This document shows positions 1 to 16,800 of a stretch of DNA of 64,000 bases, piece by piece; position 1 is the stretch's first letter; each line of letters opens with the position of its first letter. The stretch spans positions 886,001 to 950,000 of the forward strand of contig JAVYIG010000059.1 in NCBI GenBank assembly GCA_035222895.1, read 5' to 3'. The notes under the pieces were generated by a model. That model was given only the letters and a program-made list of their open reading frames with translations. It ran no database searches and was not told the DNA's origin. The position numbers and the translations under genes are program-made. The stretch comes from Strongylocentrotus droebachiensis (taxonomy: Eukaryota > Echinodermata > Echinoidea > Camarodonta > Strongylocentrotidae).

Positions 1-142
1 TTGAAAAATATAATGATGGAAATTTTGCTGTTGATTCAGAATAAGGCAAATCTCCATGGTCACTCTATAATGACTACTTTCCTGTCAGCCATAAGAAAGT
101 CTGAAATAAATCCGTGCACGGAATAGGGGTTGAAATATATGA

Positions 143-3562
<3,420 letters not shown>

Positions 3563-5019
3563 ACTAGAATTAACAATATCTGTATTGTATTACTGTAGTT
3601 TGGTGAAAAATGAGAGCAAGTGATTATTACTAAGAGTGATGGGGTGCACTTGGCCCTGAAGCTCTGGAGCCCCAGATTTTAACCTTTAAACCCTTATAAA
3701 TCTTAAGTTCAAGTAGTGGGGACATGTATTGTAGAGCTCCTTTTGAATGAAGTTTGTATGGAGCCTATAATTAGCATATGTAGGGTGATTCCATTACAAC
3801 AAAGCAGAATGCTTTATGAGAAACAAATTGATTATTAAAAAGTAATAAATAATATCAAAAAGAATATTGAAATACTGAGATTAGAGAGTATCTGGTCTTT
3901 ACTTGAACATGTATTTCACCTAATGTTACAAGGGGATTTTGCGATGTATATGTCTTTCTTGTTAACAAAAACTAGGACACCTTTGAATAATATATGTGAG
4001 GGATTGAGAAGCAACAGACAAGCATCCTCGATTAAAAATGGCACACATCCTGACTTGATCTGCATCAATGTTTTGTACACTCTGTAAATACTCAATATTT
4101 GCTACTTGCTCCATTTTTGCTGAACTACAGGGTGCACAAACAAATTTGATTCACATCCTTTCGCTCAACACATGCCGACAAGCACTGACTATGTTGGTAT
4201 TTAAATCAGATGAAATGTATATTATAATATGTTATGTGAAAGGCATTTTTGTTTCAGGCAATAGATGTAAAAAGTACCTTTTGTTCCTCAATTAAAGATG
4301 CGATAAATTCCAGGAAATTTCACATTTGTTTTGAAAGTTTTATGTGTTCTGCAATGGCCAACAGATAGTCTGGAGAAAAGGTAATTCCAACAAAACAACT
4401 TGTTTTGGAAGGTTCATTCTTTCTCTCAACATAGTCAAAACATTTTGATAGTATTTTATTTGGTTTTGAAACATAACATATACATGGTATGCAAGCAAAA
4501 TGACTGGACTTGGTAGGGACTCCTTGGAAGATTTCATCCATACATATACATGTATGTTTATTCCTCCAAAAATGTATACAGGTGTATACAGCTTCTCTGT
4601 TACTGAGCTCCTCAACAAAACATGTATACATCTGAAGACTGCATTTGGTATTTAGTATAGAATGAATGCACTGCATTGACATCACAAGTGAAAGGATTAT
4701 TTATTCAGTTTACTGTTTTCTTTTTTTAGTGGTATCGAGAGTCAGGATGGTGTTAAAATTGTACATAATCTCATACTGAGTTTTCAACATTATTGAAAGT
4801 TGGCGCCCAACACGTCCAGTAAATGACCTTCATTCAAGATATTTCTGTAAACTCTGTTTTGTTCAGTTCTGATGTAAAATGAATGAATGCTTGTAGGATA
4901 TTCTTGAGACAAATAATAAATGTAAAAATACATATTCTAGCTCTTCATTGCATTATTTTGTTGCAAGTACAGACTCCACAGAACAATAGTAAAAGTGAGG
5001 ATGCTGATAGAGTCTGGTG
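3563..5019. other. PSMC2 3' flank, no gene seen
   Basis: This AT-rich sequence follows the PSMC2 stop. The first part is presumably 3' UTR. Open frames on the minus strand at 4320-4685 have no recognisable domain and look like chance. Confidence 0.6.
3844..3849 (+). promoter_or_regulatory. Candidate PSMC2 polyadenylation signal
   Basis: AATAAA lies 282 bp after the stop and is followed by a GT-rich stretch near 3885-3900. This is a plausible first cleavage signal, but the hexamer is common in AT-rich DNA. Confidence 0.35.
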
Positions 5020-5130
5020 TGTGAGAGAGAGAGATAGAAAAAGGAAGAGAGAGAAGATGTGTATGAGAGAGAGAGAGAGAATGTGTGTGTGAGAGAGAGA
5101 GAGAGTGAGAGGCCGAGACACAGAGAGAGA
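5020..5130. repeat. (GA)n-rich microsatellite
   Basis: Interrupted GAGAGA runs with GTGTGT patches. Apparent Arg/Glu or Ser/Leu open frames here are repeat artefacts. Confidence 0.85.
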
Positions 5131-5239
5131 GAGAGGGAAGATCATCCGGGGCGGGGTGGGCAAGAATATCAGGATAGGAGAGGTAGGAGGTAGGAGGTAG
5201 AAAGGGAAATGGGAAGGGAAAAAAAGGATGAATGATTAA

Positions 5240-5842
5240 CCCTTACTGTACTGGGCTATTTTGAGCACCCTCTGACTGGGGGGGGGGGGGGGGGGGGGCC
5301 TGGGAGGCCCCCCCCCCCCCCCCTATGATCTCGGCCGTCGATTGTCCAATGAACACGAAAATTTGCATGTTTGTAGATATTTACGTAAGGAACAAGATGG
5401 TATAATTAGTTTTTTCCAAATATGCAAATTTTTGTCGTTAGCCTAATTAATTATGCAAAACGCGCTAATTTTATGCATTTTACAGAAAACGTGTCAAACT
5501 CCAATTTTTGAATGTTGAAACTCATTATTCATATGAAACTTCTTTTCTAACACAAAAAAGTTATTTTAATGTAATTAATAATGATAATTTATGCAAATTT
5601 TGATGCGATTTGTATTTTTTTTTTTTTTTTTTTGATGACATGCGCATACTAATTGTTATGTAACGCCTTACAGGTATATCCGATTTCGACGAAAATGGTA
5701 TCAAAATGTGCGTAAGACTTGAGGGAAAAAAGTCATGTAACGACAATTCAAAATTCCAAGCGGTTGCGGCGCAATCTCCGAAAATGTCGAGGGGGGGCCT
5801 CCCAGGCCCCCCCCCCCCCCCCCCCCCCCAGTACAGTAAGGG
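5240..5842. mobile_element. TTAA-flanked piggyBac-like MITE, 603 bp
   Basis: The ends CCCTTACTGTACTGGG and CCAGTACAGTAAGGG are inverted repeats, directly flanked by TTAA on both sides (5236-5239 and 5843-5846). That is the target duplication of the piggyBac superfamily, whose ends typically start CCC. Near each end sits a long homopolymer block: G21 then C16 on the left, C23 on the right, each wrapped around GGCCTGGGAGGCC or its equivalent. The AT-rich interior encodes no transposase, so this is a non-autonomous copy. Family placement rests on ends and target site only. Confidence 0.75.
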
Positions 5843-6789
5843 TTAAGAGAGAGAAAGAAAGATTGACATGAACCAGGGAGAGATGGGCGATTGAGAGAGT
5901 GGGAGAGAAAAGCAAGAATGTGATAGGGCGATTGGTACAAAAAAAAACGATTGGGAGATGAAGAGAGATAGAGAGTGAAGGGTGGGGGCAAAAAAGTGGG
6001 ATGGGGTAGTGAAGGAGAGGGGATGAGAGAGAGAGAGAGAGGGGGGTCATTTCATTTCAGCATCGCAGTTAAAAGTTTAAAAGAAAGGTCTCACCACTCT
6101 CCTTCGGAAAGCTATAACTTTCCCCCCAGTAATGCTCCTCTCAAAATAACGATGATTGACTTTAACGGCGGTTTGATAGCCGAAAATGACATATAATTTA
6201 CCGCTTTGTTTGGATAGACGTGTTTATTTTGTATCGTCAAAAGAGTTGTAATTCTTACTCGCTTCTTCGTGATGGCAGGCACGAATTCGTAGAAATGTGA
6301 TTTTCTTTATTCAATGTGGTAACTTCCGTTAGGGGCGAAGCGTAGGCCCAGACAGTTATCAGGGGGCACTGGTATCACGGGGGGGGGGGGGGGGGGGGTC
6401 GGATGAATGACCTCTACTTTTACTCAGGCTATGGTAATACTCATTAACGCCTGTTGATCTAGCATCTAGATGAGGGTAAAGCATAGAGTTGTTATATACA
6501 GATCTATGCGGTACAGTTCCTGTATTTTTCAGTGAATTAAATGCAAATCAATAACGCCATCTTCGAGAGGGTTATCTTCGTTTCTCGCTCTCCCCCCCCC
6601 CCCTTTCTTTCCCTTTTTTCGTACTCTCGCACTCTCTCTCTTTCTACCATATTCTTATCTCTTACGTCTTTATAGCCGATAACAATGATATTTAAAATTT
6701 GCCAACAGAGGTTTTGAAACAGACAGGGGATAGTACGTAGAGTATAGAGCCAGATGGCGATCGTTCGCCCCCCCCCCCCTCCCCCACTC

Positions 6790-6990
6790 TCTATCGCTCT
6801 TTCTCCAATCAATCAATCTATTTATCTATCCATCCACCCATTAATTTTTCCATCCATCTATCTATCTTTATATAGCCTATTTATATATCTATATCTACCT
6901 ATCTATCTATCTTCTATCTATTTATCTATCTATCTGTCTATCTATCTATCTAGCATTCCATCTATCTTTCCATCCGTATATCTATCTATC
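6790..6990. repeat. (ATCT)n microsatellite
   Basis: Degenerate tetranucleotide repeat of ATCT/ATCC units. The open frame through it (Tyr-Leu-Ser-Ile) is an artefact. Confidence 0.85.
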
Positions 6991-7059
6991 ACATCCAATA
7001 TATCTTCGTTTCCATCTACATGTACTCACATTTCTCTTTATTTACACATCTGTCATTGA

Positions 7060-7926
7060 CGCTTATCTACCATTTCCGCTTCTCATTCACGATTTGATTA
7101 ACGACCAATATTAAAAGTTTTGGTGGTGCCAATGACCTCTTTCAAACCAATAGTCACATTTAGTTTCACAAACCTCTTCAATTTACACCATTATTGGATG
7201 TTGCAAGTTTGGGCATCAAATTTTCATTCAGAGAGACATATTAGGGTAGAAATATGCACAGGAAAACATGTATTTTTCAAGAAGACCTATCATGTTTTGA
7301 TCCGGGAAGGGTGGTGATGTGCTTGTCAGCCTTTTTTTTGTTTAAGTCATAGGAAACCCTTCTAAATTATATTCGGTGAGGTATCCTTTGGTTTTAGACA
7401 CTTAAACATTTCAAATGTGAGAATTCCCTTTTTAGATTGTTGTCACATTGTTAATATCGTCATCTTTTTAAACTTAACTAAAACAGAAGTTAAAACTAAA
7501 TGTTCAATTTCATTGAGAATGGGAATTTCTCAAATAAAATGGCACTACATCACATAATCAAATAAGAAAAACCCGATGGAAGTAGTGTATTGAATAGGAT
7601 TGACATTTTTTATTTCATAACGTTGCAAAGCTTTGGACCTCGGTTTAAAAAAGAAATACTTGCAAAGTAACAAGTTATTGAACATAAAGCCGTTACTCTG
7701 CATGGTGGCCATGGAATGCGGTAGCTATAAACTCTATAAAATACCATACAAATACCGAATAAATTACAATTAAGAGCTTATCTTTATTCTGTACCGTTGT
7801 ACGCCGTAAATTTTTTATTATGTTTTGGTTAAGTCCATCAGAATAAAAACAGGTATTTCTTGTTTCTCCATGCTCCTCCTTAGTCGATATTTACGAGCTG
7901 CGGAGTCAGTTTGATGGAAACCAAAC
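7060..7926. other. Intergenic, nothing recognised
   Basis: Unique-looking AT-rich sequence between the convergent genes. No convincing open frame or repeat structure is seen. Confidence 0.5.
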
Positions 7927-8078
7927 GGCCCGAATTCACAACAGTGATACAAAACCCCCCGGGGGTTTAAACCATCTTTGTGAATCAGAAAATCCGAGGT
8001 TTAAACCTCGGAGGGGGGGGGTTTTGTACCACACCCACGGTACAATCCCTCTTTGTACCACTGTTGTGAATTCGGGCC
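7927..8078. repeat. Compact hairpin element, 152 bp
   Basis: The ends GGCCCGAATTCACAACAGTG and CACTGTTGTGAATTCGGGCC are exact inverted repeats. The pairing continues inward through CAAAACCCCCC / GGGGGTTTTG and GGTTTAAACC on both sides. The whole segment can fold into a single hairpin. It is non-coding, most likely a MITE. Confidence 0.75.
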
Positions 8079-8556
8079 AATGAGTTTACTGGGCCAGGAT
8101 AGAGGCGGGTTGTATAATACATGTACATTATACAGCGTGAGCGTTAATAATGACAGAAAAAAAGAAAGCAAATATGAGAAGGAAACGAAGATCTAACTCT
8201 GAGTGTCATTTTCAATAGCACATATAGACTAAAGATGCTCACCTAATACTTAATCAACTATCATTCAATTTTAAAATATTGCAACAATTTGATTTTCGAG
8301 ATACTGGGGCTTGGATATAAGGAATATTTTGCGCTGTTCAATCAAGAGTCAAGGTAAGTCGATTAAATTTCAAAAGGGGTCAGGGGCTTTTACCCCCTTC
8401 ATCCAAATCTGCCTCTGAATCAGTATGAAGTATTCACCCTAGCACCGAGCTGACATTTTAATTTATTACAAACAGAACAAATTTCAAGACAGCCAAATTT
8501 GGTAAATAATGTAAAGGACACGCGATTACTCTGGTTTAAATTCCATTTATCAATGC

Positions 8557-8562
8557 TTTATT
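8557..8562 (-). promoter_or_regulatory. Candidate Wnt4 polyadenylation signal
   Basis: This is the first AATAAA I find on the minus strand after the Wnt4 stop, about 2.05 kb downstream. A 3' UTR of that length would be reasonable for a Wnt gene, but a variant signal nearer the stop is equally possible. Confidence 0.25.
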
Positions 8563-9807
8563 ACAATGTTCTTTAGTAGTACGTTTTACAAACAGACTCA
8601 AAGCCTCTTGGTGTTTTACATCTAAAATTCAAATTATCTGTGAAATATAAATAACAAACAATACGAATATCGAAAGAAAGGTTAAAATCTCCATGAACAT
8701 TTTTTCAACAATACGTCATTTTCTAAAGACTTGAGGAATATTATCAAAATTGGTTGCAGCATTTTGTACGATTACTCAATTATTGTTTTTTAAAGAGAAA
8801 TTAAAGAAAATGGCCAAATTATTCTCCATAAATAATAAAATTGGTGTAAAACTGTCAGTAATATTGTTCCATTTGTGTATATTCTTTTATCACATGTATT
8901 ATACTTTTAGTAATACTTACTTAATAAACGGTAAATAAAGCCATCTTTATCGCGTAATTTCTCTCATGATGCTTTTTTATAATAATTTTTCGGCATTTTA
9001 AAATGTTTTCTAGCGGGTCAATCCAAAATCCAAAAGATTAAAAACAAATTTTCTTCGCAATTCTAAAATACTGACTGGTAAAGTACAATATACATGTAAA
9101 TGACAACCAAGATACATTTACAATTAAAACATTCCAATTCGTGGAGCAGATTTCAATAATGAGTTAAGCAGTATTTCTATGAAGAAATTGAATGTCGAGG
9201 TAAAGAAATTGATTTTAAAAATCCGAAAGAGGAACGTCATGGGTACTATTCATAAAGGAAAAATTATTTGCCCCGATAAATTAAAGTATTAATGCAAATG
9301 ACGTAATAATGACGTAATAATGAATTTGAAAGATTACTCAATACATGAATAATATCACCAACAAAACATTGACTAAAACAAAATCAACGTTTCTAAATTA
9401 TGCATTATTTTGGCTACATGCGCGTAATATGTTTCAAATATTATTTTTCATATATCACAAGATAAGAGGAAGACGTTATGATACAAAACTGTTTTGCTTT
9501 TTACAGTAGTACAATACAATACACAAAAGACAAGTATGAACAAGAAATACTGTACAAATGTTTTGCTGAAAAGGAAATGTACACCACACAAACGCATTTT
9601 GATAAAATTCAGTTACAATGATCAAGTACCTTCTTGTTTCAATAAAAATGTGTAAATAGCTCGAGGCTAAACACAAAGGCACTGTGGGGAAACAATGCTA
9701 GACATGCTTGTAGATAATGAATGCTTGATATTTTTTCAAAATATAGGCCTAGTTTATATATCTTAAATTGTATACAGACACTGATGTATACAAACACATT
9801 GTGCCCT

Positions 9808-10006
9808 CAGTGCGGTATTGTAATTTCAGAGGTCCCCCTCCCACTTTCTTCTCTTTTTTCTCTCTTTTTTTTGGGGGGGGGGGGGGGCTTTCGGACCACT
9901 TGCATAGTTTTTTAACCTACTGATGTAATTTTTTAGAAATGTATGATCCCCATTTTTAGTTACTTATTGAACTTATGGAAATGTAAGAATTTCGGATCCG
10001 CCACTG
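9808..10006. repeat. Possible hAT-like MITE with G15 core
   Basis: The right end GGATCCGCCACTG is the complement of the CAGTGGCGGATCC end seen at 32700. The left end CAGTGCGGTATTG is a poorer match. A 15-G run lies in the middle. There is no clear target duplication. Confidence 0.35.
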
Positions 10007-10615
10007 ACTACATGGATATAGAATATGTAAGTGTTGGCCTTTGATCTGGAGTTATTTAACTACTCTTGCCGACCATTTTCATTCCCAAATCGCAATGCCA
10101 TACCATCTACAGATATCTTGTAGTGCTGGTGTTTTAGAACAATAAACCAATGAATTTAACTTCTAATGCATTGATAAGTTCCATGTACAGAATTTTACGA
10201 CGTAGTCTTATGGTATCATGAATGCATTATTGTGTTACAGTAACACACGAACGCAGTGACAATAACCAGCGGACGACAATTATAAAGCCTACAAAATGTC
10301 TTGTTTAAACGCATTCATACACTACATCAAGACATCAACCCACACATTTGTTCTTATTAAACAAATTGGCTCAAAGGTTTAACAAAATTCACAGAGTCAC
10401 GGCTGTTTAGGCAAAGAATTTGCCCAGGTGATTTTCAGAAAGGCCATTGTGTGAAAAAGAATACTGTAAGATTCTGTAACGACAGTCCATCACGTGATGA
10501 TAAATATTGTCCAATCACAAACGCCGAGTCGCGTGGAGAGTAGTGGCGCACGCACGCACGGTTAAACGCGGTTGGTCAAACGCGAACACGGCGCCGTCTA
10601 CTTGGTCCCACGCGT

Positions 10616-10813
10616 TCATTTACACGTATGCACCTCCACTGTCCGATGGCAATTCCGACACTTGACGTAGCAGCACCAGTGGAACTTGCAGCTACAGCGC
10701 TCAATCACCTCCTCGATATGAGTGTTGAAACCTCGACCACAGCACATGAGCTCACAGCCGTCGATGGCCTTCGATGTCTTGTTGCAGCGTCGTCCATGAG
10801 TTCCCAGTGATCC
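10616..10813 (-). CDS. Wnt4: Wnt4 exon 6 (C-terminal cysteine-rich domain)
   Basis: Sixty-five codons and [23 protein letters not shown] through [13 protein letters not shown] to VEVHTCK. This is the thumb-like domain that contacts Frizzled and LRP. The acceptor is aaaccag, and the pattern is diagnostic of Wnt4. Confidence 0.97.
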   Translation of the reverse strand, partial: GSLGTHGRRCNKTSKAIDGCELMCCGRGFNTHIEEVIERCSCKFHWCCYVKCRNCHRTVEVHTCK

Positions 10814-13800
10814 CTGGTTTGGTGAGTGAGAGAAGGAAGAAAGCACTATGAAAGAATATGGTCTACGAATGGTGATGATAAAGAACTTAAATCATAAAAA
10901 GAACTGTCAAAAGGCCTAACACTTTTTGTTATTTGTTTGGAATTGATGAAGGAATTTTACTTATGGTCATTGAATAAAAAAAGCATCGACACAATCTTGA
11001 GTAAGGTCAACTTGTTAGTAACATTGTATACAATTTCAAGTTCTTCGTTAAACAAAACAATTTCCAATCGAGAGAGAAGAAATCCCGGTTATATTAAGTT
11101 CTCGCAAATTAAGATTAGAACATCCCAGTAGACCGACAGCTAGCCCGCGAGACAAAAAGCTCACAAGACCAATGGTCCAATATCGGTCTAGCGAACCCGA
11201 ACGACATAATTGTCTGTATGGTGAACCATAATATAATGAATCTTTAGAAGACCCCGAGACCCGGCATTCTGATAAATCTGATAACCATTCTTTAGACCTA
11301 CAAAGTCTATGTTTACCTTCAAGTCCTCCTCGCAAAAATCTGGGGATGGCACGAGATAGACCAGGTCCGAACTGGTGTGAGGCTTAAAGTCCGCGTTGCG
11401 TGGGACCAGCTGCTGTCTGGATCCGATCTTCAGGGACTGGACTTCCGTGGCACCGTCGAACTTCTCCTTGAGGACCTGTCCGATGTCACCGAAGGTCGGC
11501 ATCGATTTCCAGCAGGTCTTCATCTCACACGATCCTGACACGCCGTGGCACTTGCATTCCATTCGCATGTTGTCCTCGATCGTCTAAAAATATGCAAGAG
11601 AAAACAAAATGAGTATAGTTGGTCATAAAGGGGGCGATTCCGACATTTTGATCAGGTGACAACTGTTCTGGGATTAATACCTTTGACCTTTTGGCAAAGG
11701 TATACTAGTAGGGTTAGGGTCATTAATTAGAGTTGTACATAATTTCTGATGAGTTTTAAAATGCAATGGCCAATGGGTACATCGAGCTTACCCTTTATAA
11801 GTTAAATTGAATGCAACTTACTCTCAAACCGTTCGTGTTTTTAGTTAGATGGGTTTTAAAAAGAAACTCTTTGGTTTCGTAAATCCTTTATAGACGATTT
11901 TCCATATTTATTTAGGTCAAATAGCAGTTTACATAATTCCAAGGAGCAGTATTTCTCTTGAGTAGAATGACTATCAAATAAAAGCTGAACAAACTAATTT
12001 TTCAAGGGCGTCACGGGGGTGGAGGATGTCACTGTGTCAGCATCCCATCCCCTTTCTATTTAAACGGAATTCCATTGTAAAGGCTTTCCGGGGTGCCGGG
12101 AGATTGTTACACTATTTATGATGTGGTCAAGGGTAAGAAATATATTGATTTAGAAAATGCACTTGTGTCAGGTTATACAAAAATCAGGTTATACAGCCCG
12201 CTTTTGCCCGATAGTTACGCAGGCCTCACTCAAAACCAGGAAAGACCACAATTCCTTTTTGATACAACAATAAACATGATTAAAATGCTTTTTTGTTTTA
12301 ATTGTGTTAAGCCTGAAAGTGATTTTGGTAAATATTATACTCCAAAATCCAAATACCAGGAACTTGTGGACATCGTTGTTCGGGCTTACTAAATGGACCG
12401 ATGACATATCAAGGCAAGTTTTTCACTCAATATTTAGGCGAAGGTTTAAAACTCCCAATGGTAATAATACCGTCATCATACAGAACAGTAGGAATGCCAA
12501 GGAAATATGAAGGAGAAAATACTAGTACATAAATCAGGGATTTGTTACAGAGATATTTCCCCGTATCAATGGGACAGTGAACGCGTGGGAGCATTAGGTG
12601 GAAGTAGAAAGCTGTGAAAACCTCGCACTGTGGAATAATCATTTGCTCTAATGAAAGCTAACAGGTTATAGTGACTTTGCGTGCTCAATCTTGGCTCTAA
12701 AACTTATCATAAAAAAGGCAGCCGGGAACCAATGGCAAATTGGGCGGGGGGGGGGGGGGGCTCTCACGAGGAAAAACCTGATGTGGTATGTCTTGACTAC
12801 CCATTAATTACCAAGAGAAAATACATGAAGGCTTATGTGTCTTGTATTGCACCCCTGTATTTTTTAAAGAGCAAAAGTAACCTGTCAATATGACAGCCCC
12901 TTTTCTAAAGCGGGGGCGTGGTAGAGAAGCTTGTGCGCCCCCCCCCCCCGCCCCTCCACGGCAGAAGAAACCAACCTAGATCTGCAAATTATAAACAAAA
13001 TGGAAGATAGCATTTTTTACATAAATGAATAATAACATAAACTACATCAAATCTAATCCGCTGGAAACAGGGCACTCTATATTATCTGGCAGACCCCCCC
13101 CCCCCCATTTTTTTTTATTTAGATACGATTCCATGGTGAAGTATACATTCATGCCATGACCTGTCAGTAGCAGCTCATCAATCTTATACCATGGAGGTCA
13201 GAATTAAATTGTATTTTCCTGGAAGACACTGATTACCCATGTTGCAACATTAAGGTCACTCATTCTCCATTAATCGATCTAAAACTTAAAAACATCGTCA
13301 ACATTCGACAAGGACAACTTTCTGCGAAATATTTTTTTTCTAATCCCAAGCGTGGGGTCTTCATTTTCATGATATAAAAAGAAAGAAAAACGATACTGCA
13401 ATTCTAAACATGAACAGTCTTGCTGGCGATTCGGTTAAAACAAGCAATCGACCTTTCAAAGTTTATGATGCTTCAAAATATGTGGATAACAATAGCCATT
13501 TCAATCATAGGTCTTGTGAAACCTGGATCATTTTATTGCTAACTGTCGTTGGACACATGACACCCCTTTCAGTAAACTTATAACATTTTCATTCATGTGA
13601 TTGAAGAAGCATTATGAAGAGGAAGTGATAAGACTCCCGAAGAAATGTAAGAAATTGTATAATTCAATGCATCGAATCGTCATCATTTCTAATCCCCTGT
13701 ATGTACGATAACGCCTGATTGTGTGCAGAATTGATAAGCTAATCAGGGAATACAGACTTTAGTACAGAGTAGGTTTACATCTTCCAAAGATCTATACTCG

Positions 13801-16800
13801 TCTATTGGATTACAGTCTGAAACACCAGACTATTCCGTGAACCAACACCCGAGAAGAAATACAGTCTGGTGATGACACCATATCTCGAACTATGAATGAG
13901 CTTGGTCTATCAGAATTCGAGAAGTATTTCTCTATTCCGATGACCGTGGTGGTTGTGATTGAATAATTGGCTCGGCTCATGATTCTGGATATTTGAAATA
14001 CCGAGCTAATCCCCGCGCTTTGTCGGAATATTTCGGGAAATTTCTGACGAAATATTAATCACTGCTTGCTTGGGCTGTTGACACGAGTTATGGTGGAATA
14101 AGAAATTGGAAGGGGATGCGGTGAATGAGCGGAAAGGCAGTTAGTCGAAAAATATGATCGAGGATAATTTCATTGCTCCGTGGAGTGCACTCGAATTCAA
14201 CACAATGGTTTAAAATTAATGTTTGACTGTATTTTCTTCCGTTCTCTCATCCAAAATCGCCACTTAGCATGACGTATACACCTCCCCTTTGTCTGTATCT
14301 CTCGCTTTCTCTCTCCCTTCACTCGCCCCTCTGTCTCTACGTAAACATTCCTTGTCCCTCTCTGCCTTCCTCGTCTTGTAACATGCTCACATTTGGCATT
14401 TAGGCCAAAATAAGACAGATTTAATCAGGTAGATTGTATAATACATATAAACTTCTGCGAATGAAAATGAGCACACATGAATCAACTCGTAAAATGCTCG
14501 GGAAACTATTCGGGAAACCCGTATGAACTCGAAATAATCGCATTTCCTACTCGGGTGTGACGAAGTATCCCGTGTAGACTCACGTATCAAGGAATTATAG
14601 ACCGTAATTGAAATAGGGAAAGTACGGGTCCAAACTATGTATCCAACGCAGTGTGAGAAGATAATGGTACACTAGTCACACCAAAGAGACCGACACCAGA
14701 ACACAAAATGAAATTGCACAAAAGGGGAGTCGGTTTGGCGGTGTGACTGAGGTATTAAAGAGTTTGAAACATGAGTGAGTGATGGCGACATTATGTGGGC
14801 AGACGTTACAATTCCAGTGTTTGTTATCTCAGCGCACGCGTCGATCGTCCCAAGATCACCTATTCATCATTTCCCGCGCTTTAATGGTTGCATCAAACCG
14901 TCTGCTTCAGAATCGACTTGATACAAATCAGTTTCAAAGCATTTTTCAAATATTCTCAACATTTCCTACACCAATTTTGTTTGCTTTAGTGATTGGTTGA
15001 AGATCCTCTTTCTATTTCATTTATCATTTCCCGCCTTTAACATAATGGTTGCATCAAACTGCTTCAAAATCGGCTCGATACAAAACAGTTTAAAAACAAT
15101 TCTTAATTATTCCCACACACATGACTTGTGTTGCTTTTAAAAGTTCTTCTTTCTTTCTCTATTCTATTTTATTGATACGCAAAGAAAGAGGGAACCAAAG
15201 AAAAGGAGAGAGAGAGAGAGAGAGAGAGAGGGGTTACAAGAACATTTACATGCTACTTCTTTACTTGGTTGCTGAAATATTAGCCTCGAATAGAGGGTAG
15301 ATCATTCCTCTTTCTATTTTCCTCCTTAGGGTTTCTCATGATCTATTGTAAAGGCTTTATGAAGACATTTTATGCTATTTTGGAAGAGCCGCCTTGGGTG
15401 TTTCCAGCAGCATCGCTTCATCATTTAAATCCATGTCTAGATTTTGGTCCCAAGCCCATTTCTCATTGAGCTAGACAAAAATTCTTTTACATGAAGGAAA
15501 CAGAAATAGGCCTAATACTTTTTGTTATAATTGCAATGACGACCTTCGTCATTGCCTTGTTTGATTATAATATCGTCAGGGTGGTTTGATTAAACTTAAC
15601 TTCAAAATACAATTCATAAAGAAGAAGATCGAGGTGAAGAAGAAGAAGAAGAAGGAAAAGAAGAAGAAATGAAAGAAAATGCTCACGTAGGCCTAATTTA
15701 TTCACTAATGTGATCGTCAAAGTAAATAAGTGAAAGAGCAGGAGGAGGAGGAGGAGGAGGACGTGGTGGAGGTGGTAAAGGAGGAAGAGGAGTGTGGAAG
15801 GAGGGGGAGGAGGAGGAAGCAGAGGATAGGGAGGATGATGAGAATGGAATTCGTAACTGTCAACATTTTTAGCTCTATATATTGAGACAATGAAGTTATA
15901 CATTACTTGTATGAAATATGAAAATTGCACGAGACACTCTTCAGTTTTGAATATCATTAAGTCTAATACATCCATTCATGCAGCTTTTTAAGGTTATCCT
16001 TTCTCCTCCAGTTCGCGTGCAAGCCTTGCGCATTGCCTGAATAACGCTTCGCTATCCGTGAAAGATTCGTTTGTTTTTGAGAGTCCAATGCGTGACGCCG
16101 TTCAGAGGTTAGAGACGACATGAAAATGTCACGTGGGTGCTGCGTCATTGAGAGTATGTGTGGTGCACGCGAGATGCTTCTAAAATCAATCTAAAACAGT
16201 GAGCACAAATTCGATTGAAGCATAATATTTGTCGTTTTTTAGCCGTCTTATTTTCATGTTTATGTTTTCTACTCTATAGGAACAAAGTACCCTGCTGGAG
16301 AGAACGCACTCATTCACACTCATTCACAGTGTGAATCACAGTGTGAATCACAGTGTGCTCCACAATGTTAAATTGGGGCGTTTTCACATTGTGGTCGATT
16401 CGTTTCACACTGTGGTTCACAGTGTGGATAACCGGAAAAGGAAAGAACACACTCATTCACACTCATTCACAGTGTGAACTGTGATTTCACACTGTGATTC
16501 ACACTGTGAATGAGTGTGAATGAGTGTGTTTTTTCCAGCAGGGTACGAAAGCAGTTCTGAAGTTCTGAACGGCTAAAAAATTGTGCCACAAAAAGGGTAG
16601 CAAGCTATTATTTCTGATGATAGCAGATTACGGAAGTGGCCGCTATATATATATAGGAGAGGTTCCCGAAATGACTATAACACTGATAGTGACAAGACAG
16701 TATGGAGGATCTGTGTTGAGACTAGTGGTTAATTCTCTGAACTGTATGCCTTTCAACCAACCAGGATGAAAACTTCGACTCAAAACATGTATCATAATTA

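Noticed and set aside
4320-4685. 121-codon minus-strand frame between the two genes
   Set aside because: No domain, cysteine-rich by composition only, no promoter or partner exon; probably chance in the PSMC2 3' flank.
12093-12392. 99-codon + strand frame starting [14 protein letters not shown]
   Set aside because: Looks moderately protein-like but has no known domain, lies inside Wnt4 intron 4, and shows no splice-site context.
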